Source: Dermatemys mawii (lineage: Eukaryota > Chordata > Testudines > Dermatemydidae). From it: a stretch of 64,000 bases of DNA. Made by a program: the position numbers and the translations under genes. Under the pieces are notes generated by a model. That model did no database searches. It was given only the letters and a program-made list of their open reading frames with translations, and was not told where the DNA came from. Numbering within the stretch: the first letter of the stretch is position 1; the number at the start of each line of letters is the position of its first letter. The DNA lies in contig ML677335.1 in the NCBI GenBank assembly GCA_007922305.1, forward strand, positions 38,880,642 to 38,944,641. Direction: 5' to 3'. Shown here piece after piece: positions 12,490 to 24,089 of this stretch.

Positions 12490-13260
12490 GTGAGCGGGTA
12501 CAGCTACCCCGCCTTGGCTCTGCAGGGGTTAACTGTGCATTGCAGGCTGAAGAAGCCATGCCCATTCACCTCAGCCAGGCATACTCAGCCTGGAGGCAAG
12601 GTATAAAAGGAAGCAGCCCAGCTCAGTCTGTGCAGGCTGCAGAAGGGAGAGAATGCAGAAGGCAGGTTCTCTCCAGACAGCTGCTACAAGCCCCAAACCA
12701 GAATCAAGTCATGCAGAGCTCCAGATGGATTCCAGCTGCCTGACAAACCCAGAGAGGAGGCCATGCAGTTCAGAGCTCCATCACCTATGAAACCCAGAGA
12801 CACATGAACCTCATTGGTGACAACAGGGTAGAAAGCAGCCCCAAGGACTTAGACTTTGCTCCGGTGGGTGAACAGGGGACCCAGTCAGCATGTTTCGGGA
12901 GAATTCCATTGACTCAGTGGCAAGTAACCCTGCTACTGCCAGGACCCTGGGCTGGGGCTTGGAGGAGCAGGAAGAGTCCAGGTCCCCCTACTGGGAGTGC
13001 CACATTCCCCCGAGTGGTGCCCCACTATTCCAGCGGGCCAACAGACAACACAACCCATGGAGGCGTGCAACTTTATGGACTCTGGCCACTGGGTCATATT
13101 ATCCGGTTTCATAGTAAGGGTCACTAGCACTGGACCTAACCACCTGTGGTACGGCCTCTTTCCTTGCTTGTGACCACAAGTGACAAGACACCCTGTGACC
13201 GGGTGTACCTAACCTGCAACCACTCGCTATTCCCCAATAGTAACCTCGCGTGGCCTAATT
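12490..13260 (+). mobile_element. LTR retroelement remnant with TATA box
   Basis: The start ('gagcgggtacagctacccc', then 'aggggttaa') resembles the reverse complement of the solo LTR at 18778-19431, so this copy is in sense. A good TATA box, GTATAAAAGG, lies near 12600, about 110 bp from the presumed LTR start. Beyond about 12800 the sequence stays GC-rich to about 13260, with no gag or pol homology that I can recognise. The ORF of 107 codons at 12804-13127 is probably chance. No target duplication was found, so the 3' limit is uncertain. Confidence 0.45.
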
Positions 13261-13261
13261 T

Positions 13262-14370
13262 CTTCAGACACTGCTAGCAGTGGACAAGGGCTAAGAGTGG
13301 TAAAAGGTGCCAAGAGGTGCAGTAGGCACAAATGGGAGGAGTTTAGGGGTGAGAAGGAGAAAATTAGAACAGAGGAACAGGAGGGAGCAAGATTATCATA
13401 GGGTCTTGGAGATTACCAGTAGTTTGACTCTTAGAGGGTGAGAGTTAGGAAGTCAATGGAGGGAGGCAAGAATTGATTACACAGTCTGACCAGCAGAAGT
13501 TCCCAGCTTTGAAGACAGAAAGGATAGTGGTATTTGGATGGCAAATTGAAGTTCAATGTTTGAGTCAGGTTGAGTTTGAGGTGATGGAACCTTCAGGAAG
13601 AGAGACCCAAGATATAGTTAAAAATACAAAATGACTAAGGGAATGAGGGTGGGCAATTGAGAGCTATAAAAACACAATCACTGGCTTTACAGAAATACAT
13701 TTAACAACACATATGTATCCACATGGGAAACCCGATGATGGGGCCATCAAAACAAATCAGCTATCCCTACTTTTAGCAACATCCCTGTATTATGGCATCT
13801 TTAATGTTAAGTTTGCAAGACAGCTACTGCCTTCTAATTGTTCTTTACCTAACTAATTTGCTATTAAATATGTAAATAATTCCAAAGTCAGCTAGAATTA
13901 ATAATTCATGAGCAATGAAGTTAAAATTAATTCTCCCGTGTCTGATTTTCTTCATTTTTTTAAAAAAGAATACATAACACATGGTGGAAGTGAAAAGGGT
14001 TCAAGATGTTTTACATTGGCTAAATGTATTCATGTTTTCTACTCTCTCTTTGTGTGCTCATTGCTAAGCCTTATTATTATTCAATTAGATTAGTAAAAAT
14101 TAAATTCTACTGTTAAAACACATATTTCCTTTTGTTTACAGGTAATTAGGTAATTTTAAACACCACACTTGGAGAAAGAAATTAATTAATTTGAAGAAGA
14201 AAAAAACACAAGGGTGAGATTGACCCATATTGTATGTATAGGTAATAAGAGGCATTATGTTTTGGATACATACACATGGTTCCAATTTAAAATAAAATAC
14301 TTAGAAAAAATTTGAACACTTTAAATGTTCAGATCACTGGGAGACATCATCTCATGAACCCTCACAGTAC
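13262..14370. other. No gene recognised
   Basis: Purine-rich at first, then AT-rich from about 13670. Nothing identifiable. Confidence 0.45.
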
Positions 14371-14374
14371 TTCT

Positions 14375-14820
14375 AGGAGGTAGGTCGGTAGGTATTATTA
14401 TCCTTATGTTACAGATGGAGAAACTGAAGGCAGATGTAACTTTTTCATGGACCCAAAGGGCTTGTCTTCACTAGAGCCGGGAGAGATCGATCTTATGGCG
14501 ATCGATTTATCGCGTCTCATCAAGACGCGATAAATCGATTGCCAGCGGCGCCCCTGTCGACTCCGTAACTCCAGCTCGCCAAAAGCCGCAAGCTGGAGTC
14601 GATGGGGGAGCACGCCGCCGTCCGCCACCGCCGTGAGGACAGCAGGTAAGTCAGCTGTAGATACGCTGATTTCAGCTACGTTATTAACATAGCTGAAATT
14701 GCGTATCTACAGTCGATCTCCCGCGCTAGTGAAGACCAGCCCAAAGTGAGTCAGTGGCTAGCTGGGTTTAGAATTCAGGACCTCCTGGCTCTGGAACAAG
14801 ATCTGGTGCAGTGCTTACAA
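14375..14820 (-). repeat. MIR-like SINE, antisense, split by a palindromic element
   Basis: The left half, to about 14457, has 'attattatccttatgttacag' and 'gatggagaaactgaagg'. The right half, from about 14743, has 'gtgagtcagtggctagctgg' and 'gaattcaggacctcctggct'. These are consecutive parts of an antisense MIR. The 285-bp element between them must have inserted later. Confidence 0.65.
14458..14742. mobile_element. Palindromic MITE (Harbinger-like?) with internal hairpins
   Basis: Terminal inverted repeats: left GGGCTTGTCTTCACTAG, right complement GGGCTGGTCTTCACTAG. Flanked by AAA on both sides, or by CCCAAAG if the repeat starts inside. A perfect 17-bp hairpin sits at 14501-14517/14523-14539 with a 5-nt loop. 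A second hairpin lies at about 14656-14711 ('gtagatacgc' and its complement). The middle is unusually CpG-rich for the region. It carries no transposase. Confidence 0.7.
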
Positions 14821-15017
14821 TGATTTAAGAGAAGTTACTGGTACTCAGTCATGATTTTTCTTGCTCTGTAAAGTAATATGAATACCTGAAAGATGGCCAG
14901 TGCAGGGTAAGTGACTCAATAACGCTGGTCATGTAGTCAAATTAAGGGAACACACAATCCTGAGGCCTTCATCCTGCTTCAATTCGAGTCATGAAAGCAG
15001 GATTAGACACAAGAGAG

Positions 15018-15115
15018 CTTGCAGCTTTTGGCAAGCTGGAGTTACGGAGTCGACGGGGGCACCGCTGGCGATCAATCTCTCCCAGCTCTACTGAAGACAA
15101 GTCCTTTGGGTCCAT
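15018..15115 (-). repeat. Inverted 98-bp copy of 14447-14592, flanked by 12-bp direct repeats
   Basis: The reverse complement of this segment matches 14447-14592, with about 8 mismatches in 98 positions and one 48-bp gap. The gap removes the hairpin at 14493-14540. The match includes about 11 bases of MIR flank outside the MITE ('atggacccaaa'). The source was therefore this locus, not another MITE copy. The direct repeat GACACAAGAGAG occurs immediately before (15006-15017) and after (15116-15127), like a target-site duplication. A templated or reverse-transcribed local insertion fits; the mechanism is inference. Confidence 0.8.
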
Positions 15116-15164
15116 GACACAAGAGAGTCTTCTTTAACCTTACTTTTATTTTTTATCCTAACAC

Positions 15165-15665
15165 AGTATTCAAGGTGTGAGCATATCATGGATTTACACA
15201 GTAGTGTTACAATATTTTCTGACTTATCTATCCCTTTCCAAATGGTTCTTAATATTGATTGCTTTTTTGACTGCCGCTGCACACTGAGTGGATGTTTTCA
15301 CAGAACTATCTATGGTGACTTCACAATCTCTTTCTTGAGTGGTAACAGTTAATTTAGACATCATCATTTTGTCTGTACAGTTGGGATGTTTTCCAATGTG
15401 CATTACTTTGCATTTATTAACATTGGATTTCATCTTCCATTTTGTTGCCTAGTCACCCATTTTGAGAGATCCCTTTGTAACACTTCGTAGTCTGCTTTGG
15501 ACTTAACTAGCTTCAGTAATTCTGTATCATCTGCACAATTTGCCACTTTGCCGTTTACCCCTTTTTCCAGAGCATCTATGAATATGTTGAAGAGCACTTG
15601 TCCAAGTACAAGTCCTGGGGGACACCACTATTTACCTCTCTCCATTCTGTATAATTTGGTTAAAT
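15165..15665 (-). mobile_element. CR1 LINE fragment, antisense (reverse transcriptase C-terminal part)
   Basis: The minus-strand translation carries the CR1 signature around KCKVMHIGKHPN, then TTQERDCEVTIDSSVKTSTQ and HLEYCV, in two frames. From 15440 to 15660 the reverse complement continues upstream into the usual CR1 sequence before that block. Both ends are truncated. The homology stops at about 15165, with AT-rich sequence and then the 12-bp direct repeat beyond. Stops and a frameshift make it non-functional. Confidence 0.8.
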
Positions 15666-15669
15666 AGGG

Positions 15670-18600
15670 CTAAATCCTGAGCTCATTTACATCCAAGTGG
15701 CTTGCATGGAAATGTCACAAGAATACATACAATGATTCCAGTGCTTCAGCTTGGAGTGATTATCCCTTAACCCACAGATTGGAGCAGGGACTTGATAACC
15801 TGGCCCATCAGATGAACATCTTCACTAGACCATCACTGACAGTAGTAACATGCATGGACATGAGACTATCTAAGATCAAAGCCAGACATGTGGCGGTAAC
15901 TCACCAGCACACACACAAAAGGAAAAACACCACTTAAACCTATTATATTAACAGATTATAACATGAATCCATTTCAGTGTCCAAATGACAAAGCGTGGCA
16001 GGGAGCTCAGTGTAAGTCATCATACTTGGTTGTTTTTGAAAGTCAGTCATTTTCAAGACCATCTTGGTTCAGCCACAGAACCAAAAGAAAATCTAAAAAT
16101 AGAACTTCACAAGTTCTTGGAAAGTCTATTATGTCTTCATGTGTTAAGGGGTATTTCTCGTATCTCTTTCAACATCATTTATTATTATTTTATTACCATT
16201 TATACTATGTCACAATATAGTTTATAAATGCTAGTCTCTGCCTGGAAAAGCTTATCATTAAACTGAACTTCTTGCTGGGAAAAACCAGTCAAATGGCAGC
16301 TACAACTTAAATACACCACCAGTATTCACAAATACTTGTATATATATTTACACAGTAACAGTGTTTAGAAAATTCATTTGATATCAGTGAATATTCCTAT
16401 CTTAACCTCCACTCTTCTTTATGAGTCACAGCCATTTCCTTCTTCAGTCACACCCATTTTCTTTTAAGAGTCTTCTTAAAGAAAACACAATGTACAGCAT
16501 AACAAATATTTTTCAACAATATTTTCCTGGTAGAGGATTGCAGATTCATGCTCACGGGTGGAACATGAATTCTGCAGATTCACTATATTTTGTTTAAACA
16601 ATTTTTTTTACCTTCATATGAATATTGCATGTGTTGTTAGTCCTAACTGGCAGTTTCTACAAGGGCAAATTTAAATCAGCAGCATCTGCAGAACTGTCTC
16701 TAGTTTTAAGATATTACATTCTAGCACCCTAATCTAGAAGCCAGTTTCTGAGACTTTGATAAGGAGACGCTGAATACAAAAATATTTTAGTTTATACATG
16801 ACCAGCTTCTTCTCTAATGCAACCATGAAAGTGTTCTCTTTACCTTAATGCTTTCGCTGCTGATGGGCTGTTCATATACCTTCTGAGTTGTAGTTCCCAA
16901 TGGAATGTCCATTCAAATGAATGAAACATCTCAGTGTACTTAGACTTCCACCAGGTACATCCACGAAATACACTTATTCAGTCTATCAGCATTAGAGAGG
17001 TTAATTAGTCAACTGAAAGCTGGAATCTCAGACTAATTTTTGCTGTCAGGGATATTGATAGATTTTTCAAGCCTTAAACCAACAATTGGTGCAAAAGATC
17101 AACTCACTAATGATTGTCAATTAGTCGTGTGATTGTTGACTTCATTTTTCTGCCTTTGGAAACATGTCATACTCATTCACCAACATCCTATACCTGTATT
17201 TTGCAGCTATGAAAATATTGATATTCCAAATAAATCCCCAGATATACAAGTCCAAATCATGGGGGAGGGAGGTCGGAAGGTGGTTGGGTGAGGGGGAAGG
17301 TTGGTAAACAGTAATGTTTTATCGTTGTAACATTACTGACTGTGTTCTGTTCTCTAGAAAAACAGTGGAATATTCATAACTGCAAACTAAACTAAACATT
17401 TCTGGAGACACATTGATGCATTCACAGCTCAGCTATCTCCAGGTAAATTTGTTACTCAAGAATTATAACAAAGAAGGAAAGATACAAACCAAAAAAAATG
17501 GAGATTTCCCACAAGAAATTTATGTTAGAAATGAATTCTAACATAGAGTGCAAAACAGACCTGATTCCATAAAGATAAAGGATTTTTTTTTCACAATTTA
17601 ACGGTTAAATTCAGACCTGCTTAATGTTGTTTTGTGTATGAAAGAGTGTTTGTGTAATGCCCTGTAGCATCACAGGCATGCTGTCTTCTGCAGTTGTTTT
17701 TCTCAGGATATTAACGCTAGGAGAGCTTATTAGTATCCTCTGTGTTGTGCATGCAGTGAATCAAAGCTAATACTGAAATATGGGTCTGTTTACCAACAAA
17801 GGTAACTTCCAAAAGCAGAGTTAGAAATCCCACCACTTAACTAGGACAATTAATGCCAGGAGTCAGATGATTTTGAACACGTGCCTCTTGTCTGATAAAC
17901 ATATTTTTAAACCCTTAGAACTGAACACCATGTAATGTTAATGGAAACATAGAACCAAATCTGCTCTGTTAGACACACGGAATTCCCATTGGTTTCAATT
18001 CAGGTTGCACAATGGGAGTTCTGTGGTTGTTACTGAAGAAAAAAATCCAGCTCATATATTTCATTAAGGCAAAATTACTTGTATTACAGAGATTGTAAGT
18101 CATGGGCAACCCTTAAAAGGCCCCAATTACTGAGGATTTCAAGTATTTTCACTTCTCTTTAATTTTTTAAGAAATTAATTTAGTTCTTATGAAACCTGAA
18201 TTGCCAGTTTTTAGCTCAAGAGCAGTTGCAGCACTTGCAATGGTAGGGCTAATAGAGATGCCACAGTAAGGGAACAGAGCCACTCAGAAAAATGTGAAAA
18301 GAGAATTAGGTAAAAGAATTGTACCATCATCCCAATTCAATGCACCCTTCACAGCTGTCGGTGCGGCAGCCTAACTCTTTCACAGGGAAAATCGCACTCC
18401 TGTGTGGGACTCCAAAGCACCACAGTAAAACGACAGTCAAGAGCTCAGCAGCCATTACATAGCACGGAGGAGCACTTTCAAAACTTCCCTTAAGCAACAA
18501 GCATATGTCGGACTAAAGTAAATAGAGTGTCTCAGCTAAACCAACAAGGTAGTGCGAGCTTCCCCATACTGCCTAAACAATGGGCTTCAAACTTGTCCTA

Positions 18601-18770
18601 TGTGGAGCACCTATACGAGTGAAAGAATACATCAGTCTCAACAGACATTTTACCCTCGTGCATTTTATCTGACTGAGATTGCTGACAAAAATGCTGATTA
18701 GTGCCTGCTATGGGGGTGCTGTAGGAGTGATTCCACTACTGAAAATCAAGCAACAATTTCATTGGATTTA
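15670..18770. other. Long stretch without a recognised gene
   Basis: AT-rich and mostly repeat-poor as far as I can see. ORFs of 80-85 codons at 15963-16227 overlap one another and look accidental. The segment 16480-17150 has homeobox-like TAAT motifs, but AT-rich DNA gives these by chance. Confidence 0.4.
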
Positions 18771-18777
18771 CACAGTT

Positions 18778-19431
18778 TGCAGCGGTGCGACAACTCACCC
18801 CTGTGGTGCCTCTTGCTGGCCATCTGGGAATTAGCTCTTCCAGCTCGGAGCACCCGCTGCAGGCCAGTGTCTCGCTGTCTGCTGGCCCTGGGTCCCTCCC
18901 GGACCCCAGGTCCCTTTTTCCTGGGGTGCTGCCCCCAGCAGTACCCCCACACACACTGCCTCTGGGTCTCCCCTCCCTGGGGAACCCCCATCCTGCCTCA
19001 GTCTAGGGCTACTGACAGTCATCATCAAGACCCCACAACTTGGGGCAGACTGCAATGTAACAGACAGTCATCATAGGCAAGGGGTTTTTAGACCAGCTGC
19101 TTTTGCCTAACCCCCAGTAGCCTCCTTAGGCCTCGCTTCAGGCCTGCAGCATGGGGAGTTGCTAGGCTGGAGCTCCCCAGCTCCCTTGCCTATTCCCCCA
19201 GCACTGTTCCACCTCAGGTACCCTGTCCCACAGGCAGCCAGACCCTGCTCCCTCCCAGACTGGAGAGAGACTGTTTTAGCACCTGGCTCACAGCTATGTC
19301 TGTGATTGTGCCCGGCCCCAGCTGTGGCTGCCTTCCCAATCAGCCTTTGCTCATTGCTTCCCCCCAGCCACAGCCCTGTCCAGGGCTGTTTTAACCCCTT
19401 CCATGCTGCAGCGGGTGACTACCCTGCTGCA
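18778..19431 (-). mobile_element. Solo LTR with 5-bp duplication
   Basis: A 654-bp unit that starts TG and ends CA, flanked by CAGTT on both sides (18773-18777 and 19432-19436). This is the structure left when two LTRs of an inserted retroelement recombine. It is related to the LTR starting at 12490, which has its TATA box on the plus strand, so this copy is read on the minus strand. Its own TATA position looks decayed. GC-rich, with ORFs of 70-104 codons on both strands that are incidental. Whether the parent was Gypsy-like or an endogenous retrovirus cannot be told from the LTR. Confidence 0.8.
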
Positions 19432-19439
19432 CAGTTCTG

Positions 19440-19900
19440 TTATTTTTAATCTAGGATGTTATTAGCATCCACAATACATGATTTTAAGCTGACAGGGTCT
19501 CTTTATGGGCTCTACTGTGCTTTGAAGGCCCAGGCCCACACTGGGGGGGTTGGAAGTGCAGAAGCTTCCATCCCGTGCTGGGTGACTGCCTCAAAGAGAC
19601 ATGTATCAGAGGGCACAATGGCTCCCTGAGTTCCCTAGTGAACACAAGAAATGCAACCATTTAACAGGCTGAAGCATGTAGTCTCCTCCATTGTTCTCTA
19701 GCAATCAGTGCTGCAGAAAGTGGAGCTGGGGCTTAAACTCCTTCCCCTTTTCTACAGGTAGCTAAAGCCTCTATGGTGCTAATCCTTTAGTATTCCTTGC
19801 ATGCAAATGGGCACAAGGAATGCAAGCCTCCCTATCTTCTGAGGGTGCAGAGTAAGGCAGACTCTCCCCATCGCCTCTACTTTGCTAACCTGCACCAGGG
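19440..19900. other. No feature recognised between two LTRs
   Basis: Unique-looking sequence of mixed composition. I see no internal retroelement genes, which supports treating the flanking LTRs as separate insertions. Confidence 0.45.
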
Positions 19901-20987
19901 TGTGACATAGCAGGATACAAGCCAGACCAATAAGTAGCTGTGTCAGCCCTTCTCTGTAACCTGGGGTCACTTTACATCGCCTTGTTCCTGTAGTCTCCAG
20001 CCTGGACCGCTCACAAACAACCTCCAGCATGTATGTCACTGCCAGCTACGTACATGTGTGTGCTGCAGCCAGCCAGCCCCTGCTTGTCTCTTACAATCCT
20101 TAATGATTGCCACAGGGTGACCCTAGCACACTCCCAGGCCCAGATTTCACCCCCAGAAACGTATGCCCTGTACTGCCTACCTCTCTCCTGGACTGTACAA
20201 AGTCTGTTATTCCTTTAAGGAATAAGATGCACACAACTTTTTACCCCAAATGGTGTTACCCAGACACTTCAAGTTGAACACAATAAATGTTTTTTTTAAT
20301 CTAATCTAGTAACTACAAAGAGAGAGATTTAAGTGGGTATAAGGAGTGAGGCATAAAAGTCAGAAATGATTAAAAGAAAAATAAAGATAGAACACTTACT
20401 GGTGCCTAACAAACTACATTAGATTCAAATCAAAGTTTTCTCACCACATGCTTCAGCAGATTACTGACCAAACTCTCAGGTCAGGACCCGTCCCCCAGAG
20501 TCCAGTGGCTGCTTCCTTTGTCTCTTCAGGTGCAATGGATGTGATGGTCAGGGAGAGAGAGAAGTGCCTCTTCTTTATAGTTTCAAAGTCCCCCTCTTGA
20601 AAAAAAAAATTCTCAGCTGGGACTCAGGAGACAAAGTCTACTTGGAAGAATTTTCCCTACTAGGTGGGGTTTTGGGGGTTTTTTTTTTTTTGCTAAAACA
20701 GATTTTTGTCCATGCCCTATTTCCTGCCAAAAAATGGCCACTTAGCAGGTTCATCAGTCTTGTTTACACCTAAGGAGGCAGCTTGCCCCGTGTGTCTGAG
20801 GAACCAGTTTGGCCACTCCCCAGACTTATTTAGAAAACATACTTTTAATCATCACCTTGGCTTATGGTTATAACTTCACACATAAAGCTGCTACATGCAT
20901 TTTATGTGATACATCACAAGACACAGCTTGTACAAAAAATCCTGCAATAGTGTGTAGGGCGTGAACACAGGGGTATGTTTCGTCACA
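19901..20987 (-). mobile_element. LTR of about 1.09 kb (solo)
   Basis: Begins TGTGACATAG and ends GTCACA, so the termini TGTGAC/GTCACA are perfect inverted repeats. Flanks CAGGG (19896-19900) and CTGGG (20988-20992) match at 4 of 5 bases. On the minus strand there is a TATA box (CTATAAAAG) near 20570-20582, supporting minus orientation. The sequence matches my memory of a long LTR common in turtles. The region 54126-55140 appears to be a diverged relative. No coding sequence belongs to it. Confidence 0.65.
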
Positions 20988-20994
20988 CTGGGAA

Positions 20995-21755
20995 AGGCCC
21001 ATCAGATAATGCCCCAAAGTGGAGGGCAACACTTTTTAGTCTCTTTTAGACGTCTCTGCATAAGACATACAGTATATATTCTACTGCAATCAGTACAGAA
21101 GGGTCGAAAGGTGTGGTTTTAAGGAATAATTGACTAAAGGTGCATAAACAGGGAGTATGATCAAGACAGAAAGCAGAGAGTGTGGAGTAGCAACGAAAGG
21201 CAGAGGTAAATTTGTGCATATTCACCTGGCATAACACAGCAGCCTTAGACTCAGCTGTAGTTTTGCTTTTCACTTTTTAATTTCTTTTTCTAAATTAATC
21301 TCTTGTCCGTGTTTTTCAAGTTTTGTTCTTGCCTGGGCAATGGTCCAAGCTGCTAATCCACAGAGGGCAGCAGGACAACTAGCAGCATAGTAAATGAACT
21401 GAACTGTAGCATCACTCATGTAACTGTCTTTCTGGAGAACAGGGCAGCAGCTCTATTCTTTCAGGCACCATTGGGGAATATTAGTCCAAAGTAATTGAAT
21501 GGTCTGGAAAACTACGAACAATTTGATCCAGTCTCTATTGATGCACCTTTTCAGGAAAAGCTTGGGAAGTTTATCAGCTTTACATATGAAGGGAGTACAG
21601 TGCAGGTAGACTTTGCCTTGTTTAGCTTCCTGCAAATTTACCAGAACTGAAGAAAAAGTCAGGCATTGGCAGATAGACTCAAGGAACAGAGTAAGGCATA
21701 CTGGTGGTATGAGGCTGCAGGTGAGACTTACATACATTGCAACTAACCAGAAATG
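20995..21755. other. No gene recognised
   Basis: Contains part of a 138-codon minus-strand ORF (21453-21869) that runs into the Penelope-like element and has no recognisable motif. Otherwise featureless. Confidence 0.4.
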
Positions 21756-21769
21756 CCTTTTAATAAATT

Positions 21770-21952
21770 CCAAGGGGTAGCCGTGTTTAGTCTGGATCTG
21801 CAAAAGCAACAAAGAGTCCTGTGGCATCTTATAGACTAACAAACGTACTGGAGCATTAGCTTCATGCATCCGACAGAGTGGGTATTAGCCCACAAAAGCT
21901 TGTGCTCCAATACATTTGTTAGTCTATAAGGTGCCACGGGACTCTTCGTTGT
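21770..21952 (+). mobile_element. Penelope-like short element with 12-bp duplication
   Basis: A 183-bp element with the family head 'ggtagccgtgtttagtctgg' and a tail that is the inverse of an internal block ('agtcctgtggcatcttatag' against 'ctataaggtgccacgggact'). The direct repeat TTTTAATAAATT flanks it (21758-21769 and 21953-21964), so the ends are exact. In the middle lies a hammerhead-like core. Published work places hammerhead ribozymes in the terminal repeats of Penelope-like retroelements, which is why I assign it there rather than to tRNA-derived SINEs. It has no reverse transcriptase. Confidence 0.7.
21859..21915 (+). ncRNA. Degenerate hammerhead ribozyme core
   Basis: Stem II is GTGGGT (21878-21883) pairing with GCCCAC (21888-21893) across a 4-nt ATTA loop. 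On its 5' side CCGACAGA stands where the hammerhead core needs CUGANGA. On its 3' side AAAA stands where GAAA is needed. So the stem survives, but four invariant core bases (U4, G8, A9, G12) are changed. Self-cleavage is predicted to be lost. This is read by eye from the classical hammerhead consensus. Confidence 0.5.
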
Positions 21953-22082
21953 TTTTAATAAATTGTACAAGAAGTGTTACTCATCTAATCCAGTGCTCCT
22001 GAAATGAATTGTCCCTTCCCAAATTATCAAAAGGGCTTTTCTCTAGCACTAATTACGTTAGAGGGAAGCCAGGAAGCCATAA

Positions 22083-22330
22083 GTAGAGCTGGTTGGGAAA
22101 ATCTTCTTTCCCCCTGCAACAAATGTAGACAAAACCAACCTATTAATTCTAGTTATGTATAGTATTTTCTTTTACATTTTTAGTTTTTTGATGAAAACCC
22201 CAAAAATCAAAATATTTAATTTGCTCAACAATGAACATTTCCCATGAAAATCGAGACATTCGTGTGAAAATTTCCATTTTTACCAAAGCCACTTTCTGTT
22301 GATAAATTTTCAACTACCTCTAATAATCAC
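22083..22330 (+). repeat. AT-rich dispersed element
   Basis: Starts with 'agtagagctggttgggaaaa' and continues as A/T-rich sequence with repeated 'gaaaattt' and 'ttttcat' words. The same style appears at 24090-24430, 42988-43373 and 62609-62700. The family is not identified. Confidence 0.45.
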
Positions 22331-22334
22331 CATT

Positions 22335-23510
22335 AAACCAGGTATAGATGGCCTCCTCATGGAGCTTCATCAATGCTAGTCCAAACTATCACCACCTTTA
22401 TACTAATAAATATCTTCAAACCCAAGGATTAAGAAGAGGTCCCTTCAGATAGCAACTGTACTAAATAAATGACCGGGCAGATGTGCCAATCACAGACCTA
22501 TTTCTTTGATAAAATGCAGATTGTAAAATATTGGCAAAAGTCCATGGCCAAAGAACAAGATTAATCCTACCAACGTACCCTCCCAAACTGGGTGGCTTTG
22601 TACAAAAACAATACTGCAGAAGTAATTTGTGGCAATTGATTGTTATAATTGTTTTGACACAGAAGTTGACCAAACCCATGATGATAATCTCTCTGATAGG
22701 AAGACCTGCAAGTTCCTCTTTGGCACTTTAAGAAAATTATGTTTTAGGTGTGAATTTTGTTCTTGTATTAAGTTAATGGAAGAATGGGGGTCTATGGAGA
22801 CTAATGGCCACATCTCTCAACCTTTTCAACTGTGTGGGTTGGAAAAGAAAAGGTAGAAAGGGCAACCCTATTATATGATATAGCTGTGGCAGCATTTGCT
22901 TCAGCAATAGCAGCCCATTACACTAGCCACAGAACTAAGTTTATCAAGTAACAATGTGGAGGTGTGCTTAATACTGACCTTGCTCTGCTCCTGCAGTCCA
23001 ACTCCGTCCTTCATGCAGAAGTTCAGGCAAAACTATGATAGAAAACTTGAAAATCTTCCAGCTTTTAGGAATGGATGTAAATTTCCTTATGATTATCAAG
23101 ACTTTCAATGGCCAGATGAGGGCTTAAAATATTTGTATATGTTCATTTTGAATTACATGGGTATCTCCCTGTTTCAGGTGGAGATCTGAATGTAAGAGTG
23201 GGAGACAAGTATGGAAGAAGGGCAAAATTATTATTCATATAAATGTTTACCATGTCTCCTATGTACTCAGTTCCCTTTCCCTCTTTGTTCATCACTTCAA
23301 CAAGCTAGGTAACATGTTTAAAGATTTTCTATGGAGGAAGCTTCAGCGTTAATGAAGCAACTAAACCTCCCTAACAAGGATAGATACTGGAATGTACCTC
23401 AATGCCTTTTTCTTAGCACAGATCTCCTAGTGGTACCAGGATATTTCATAACCCCCAGCATAAAGATGAGAGACTACAATCTTCCTTCCTGTATCTTGCT
23501 GTGGTTGATG
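22335..23510. other. No gene recognised
   Basis: Short ORFs at 22531-22856 and 22956-23189 have no motif. No repeat with clear ends. Confidence 0.4.
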
Positions 23511-23518
23511 CTACCAGA

Positions 23519-23721
23519 CAGGGGCGACTCTATGGTTTTTGCCACCCCAAGCGCGGAAGTTCCGTGGCACGTCTGCGGGAGGGCCACGACTGCCGCAGGT
23601 TTGTTGTCCCTGCCACCAAATGTGCGGCAGCCGCAGCCCTCCTGCCAAAATGACACCGAAGACAGCCTGACTGTTGCCCTGACACCGAACTTTGGAGCAC
23701 TGGTGCCTGGAGCCGGCCCTG
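23519..23721. mobile_element. GC-rich hAT-type MITE with perfect 8-bp duplication
   Basis: Starts CAGGGGCGACTC and ends GGAGCCGGCCCTG, an imperfect terminal inverted repeat. It is flanked by the perfect 8-bp duplication CTACCAGA (23511-23518 and 23722-23729), as expected of hAT transposition. 203 bp, CpG-containing, no transposase. Same family as 4813-5104. ORFs of about 100-135 codons crossing it are incidental. Confidence 0.85.
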
Positions 23722-24089
23722 CTACCAGAAGAGACTGATTTAATCCGAAAACGATTAAAAAAGATCCAAACATGAAAACAACTGATTTTTTTTGGTGGAA
23801 ATTGAGGAAAAGGTTTCATCAGCTCTATTGCAAACCTACTTCCATATTATTAGGGTCAGAATTTAGGAATTTCACCCAACCACACAGTGGCAATGGATCA
23901 AGCTTTAAAAGAATACAAAACATGCCTCAATGGATTGCCACCTAATGCATTAGCACTATGTTCAATTGCAATGTTAACTTTTGAAGATCACCTTTAAAGA
24001 AATTGCTGCTCCAGCATCAGTAGAGCCTTTTTTCACAGAAGAGAGAAAGACAGAACAGATGCTGGCACAGTGTTATATGAGGAACTTGT

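Noticed and set aside
18736..19076. ORFs of 72-104 codons in GC-rich DNA
   Set aside because: They overlap in opposite directions inside a solo LTR with no retroelement gene homology.
21859..21915. Active self-cleaving ribozyme
   Set aside because: Four invariant hammerhead core bases are substituted; only the stem scaffold is kept.
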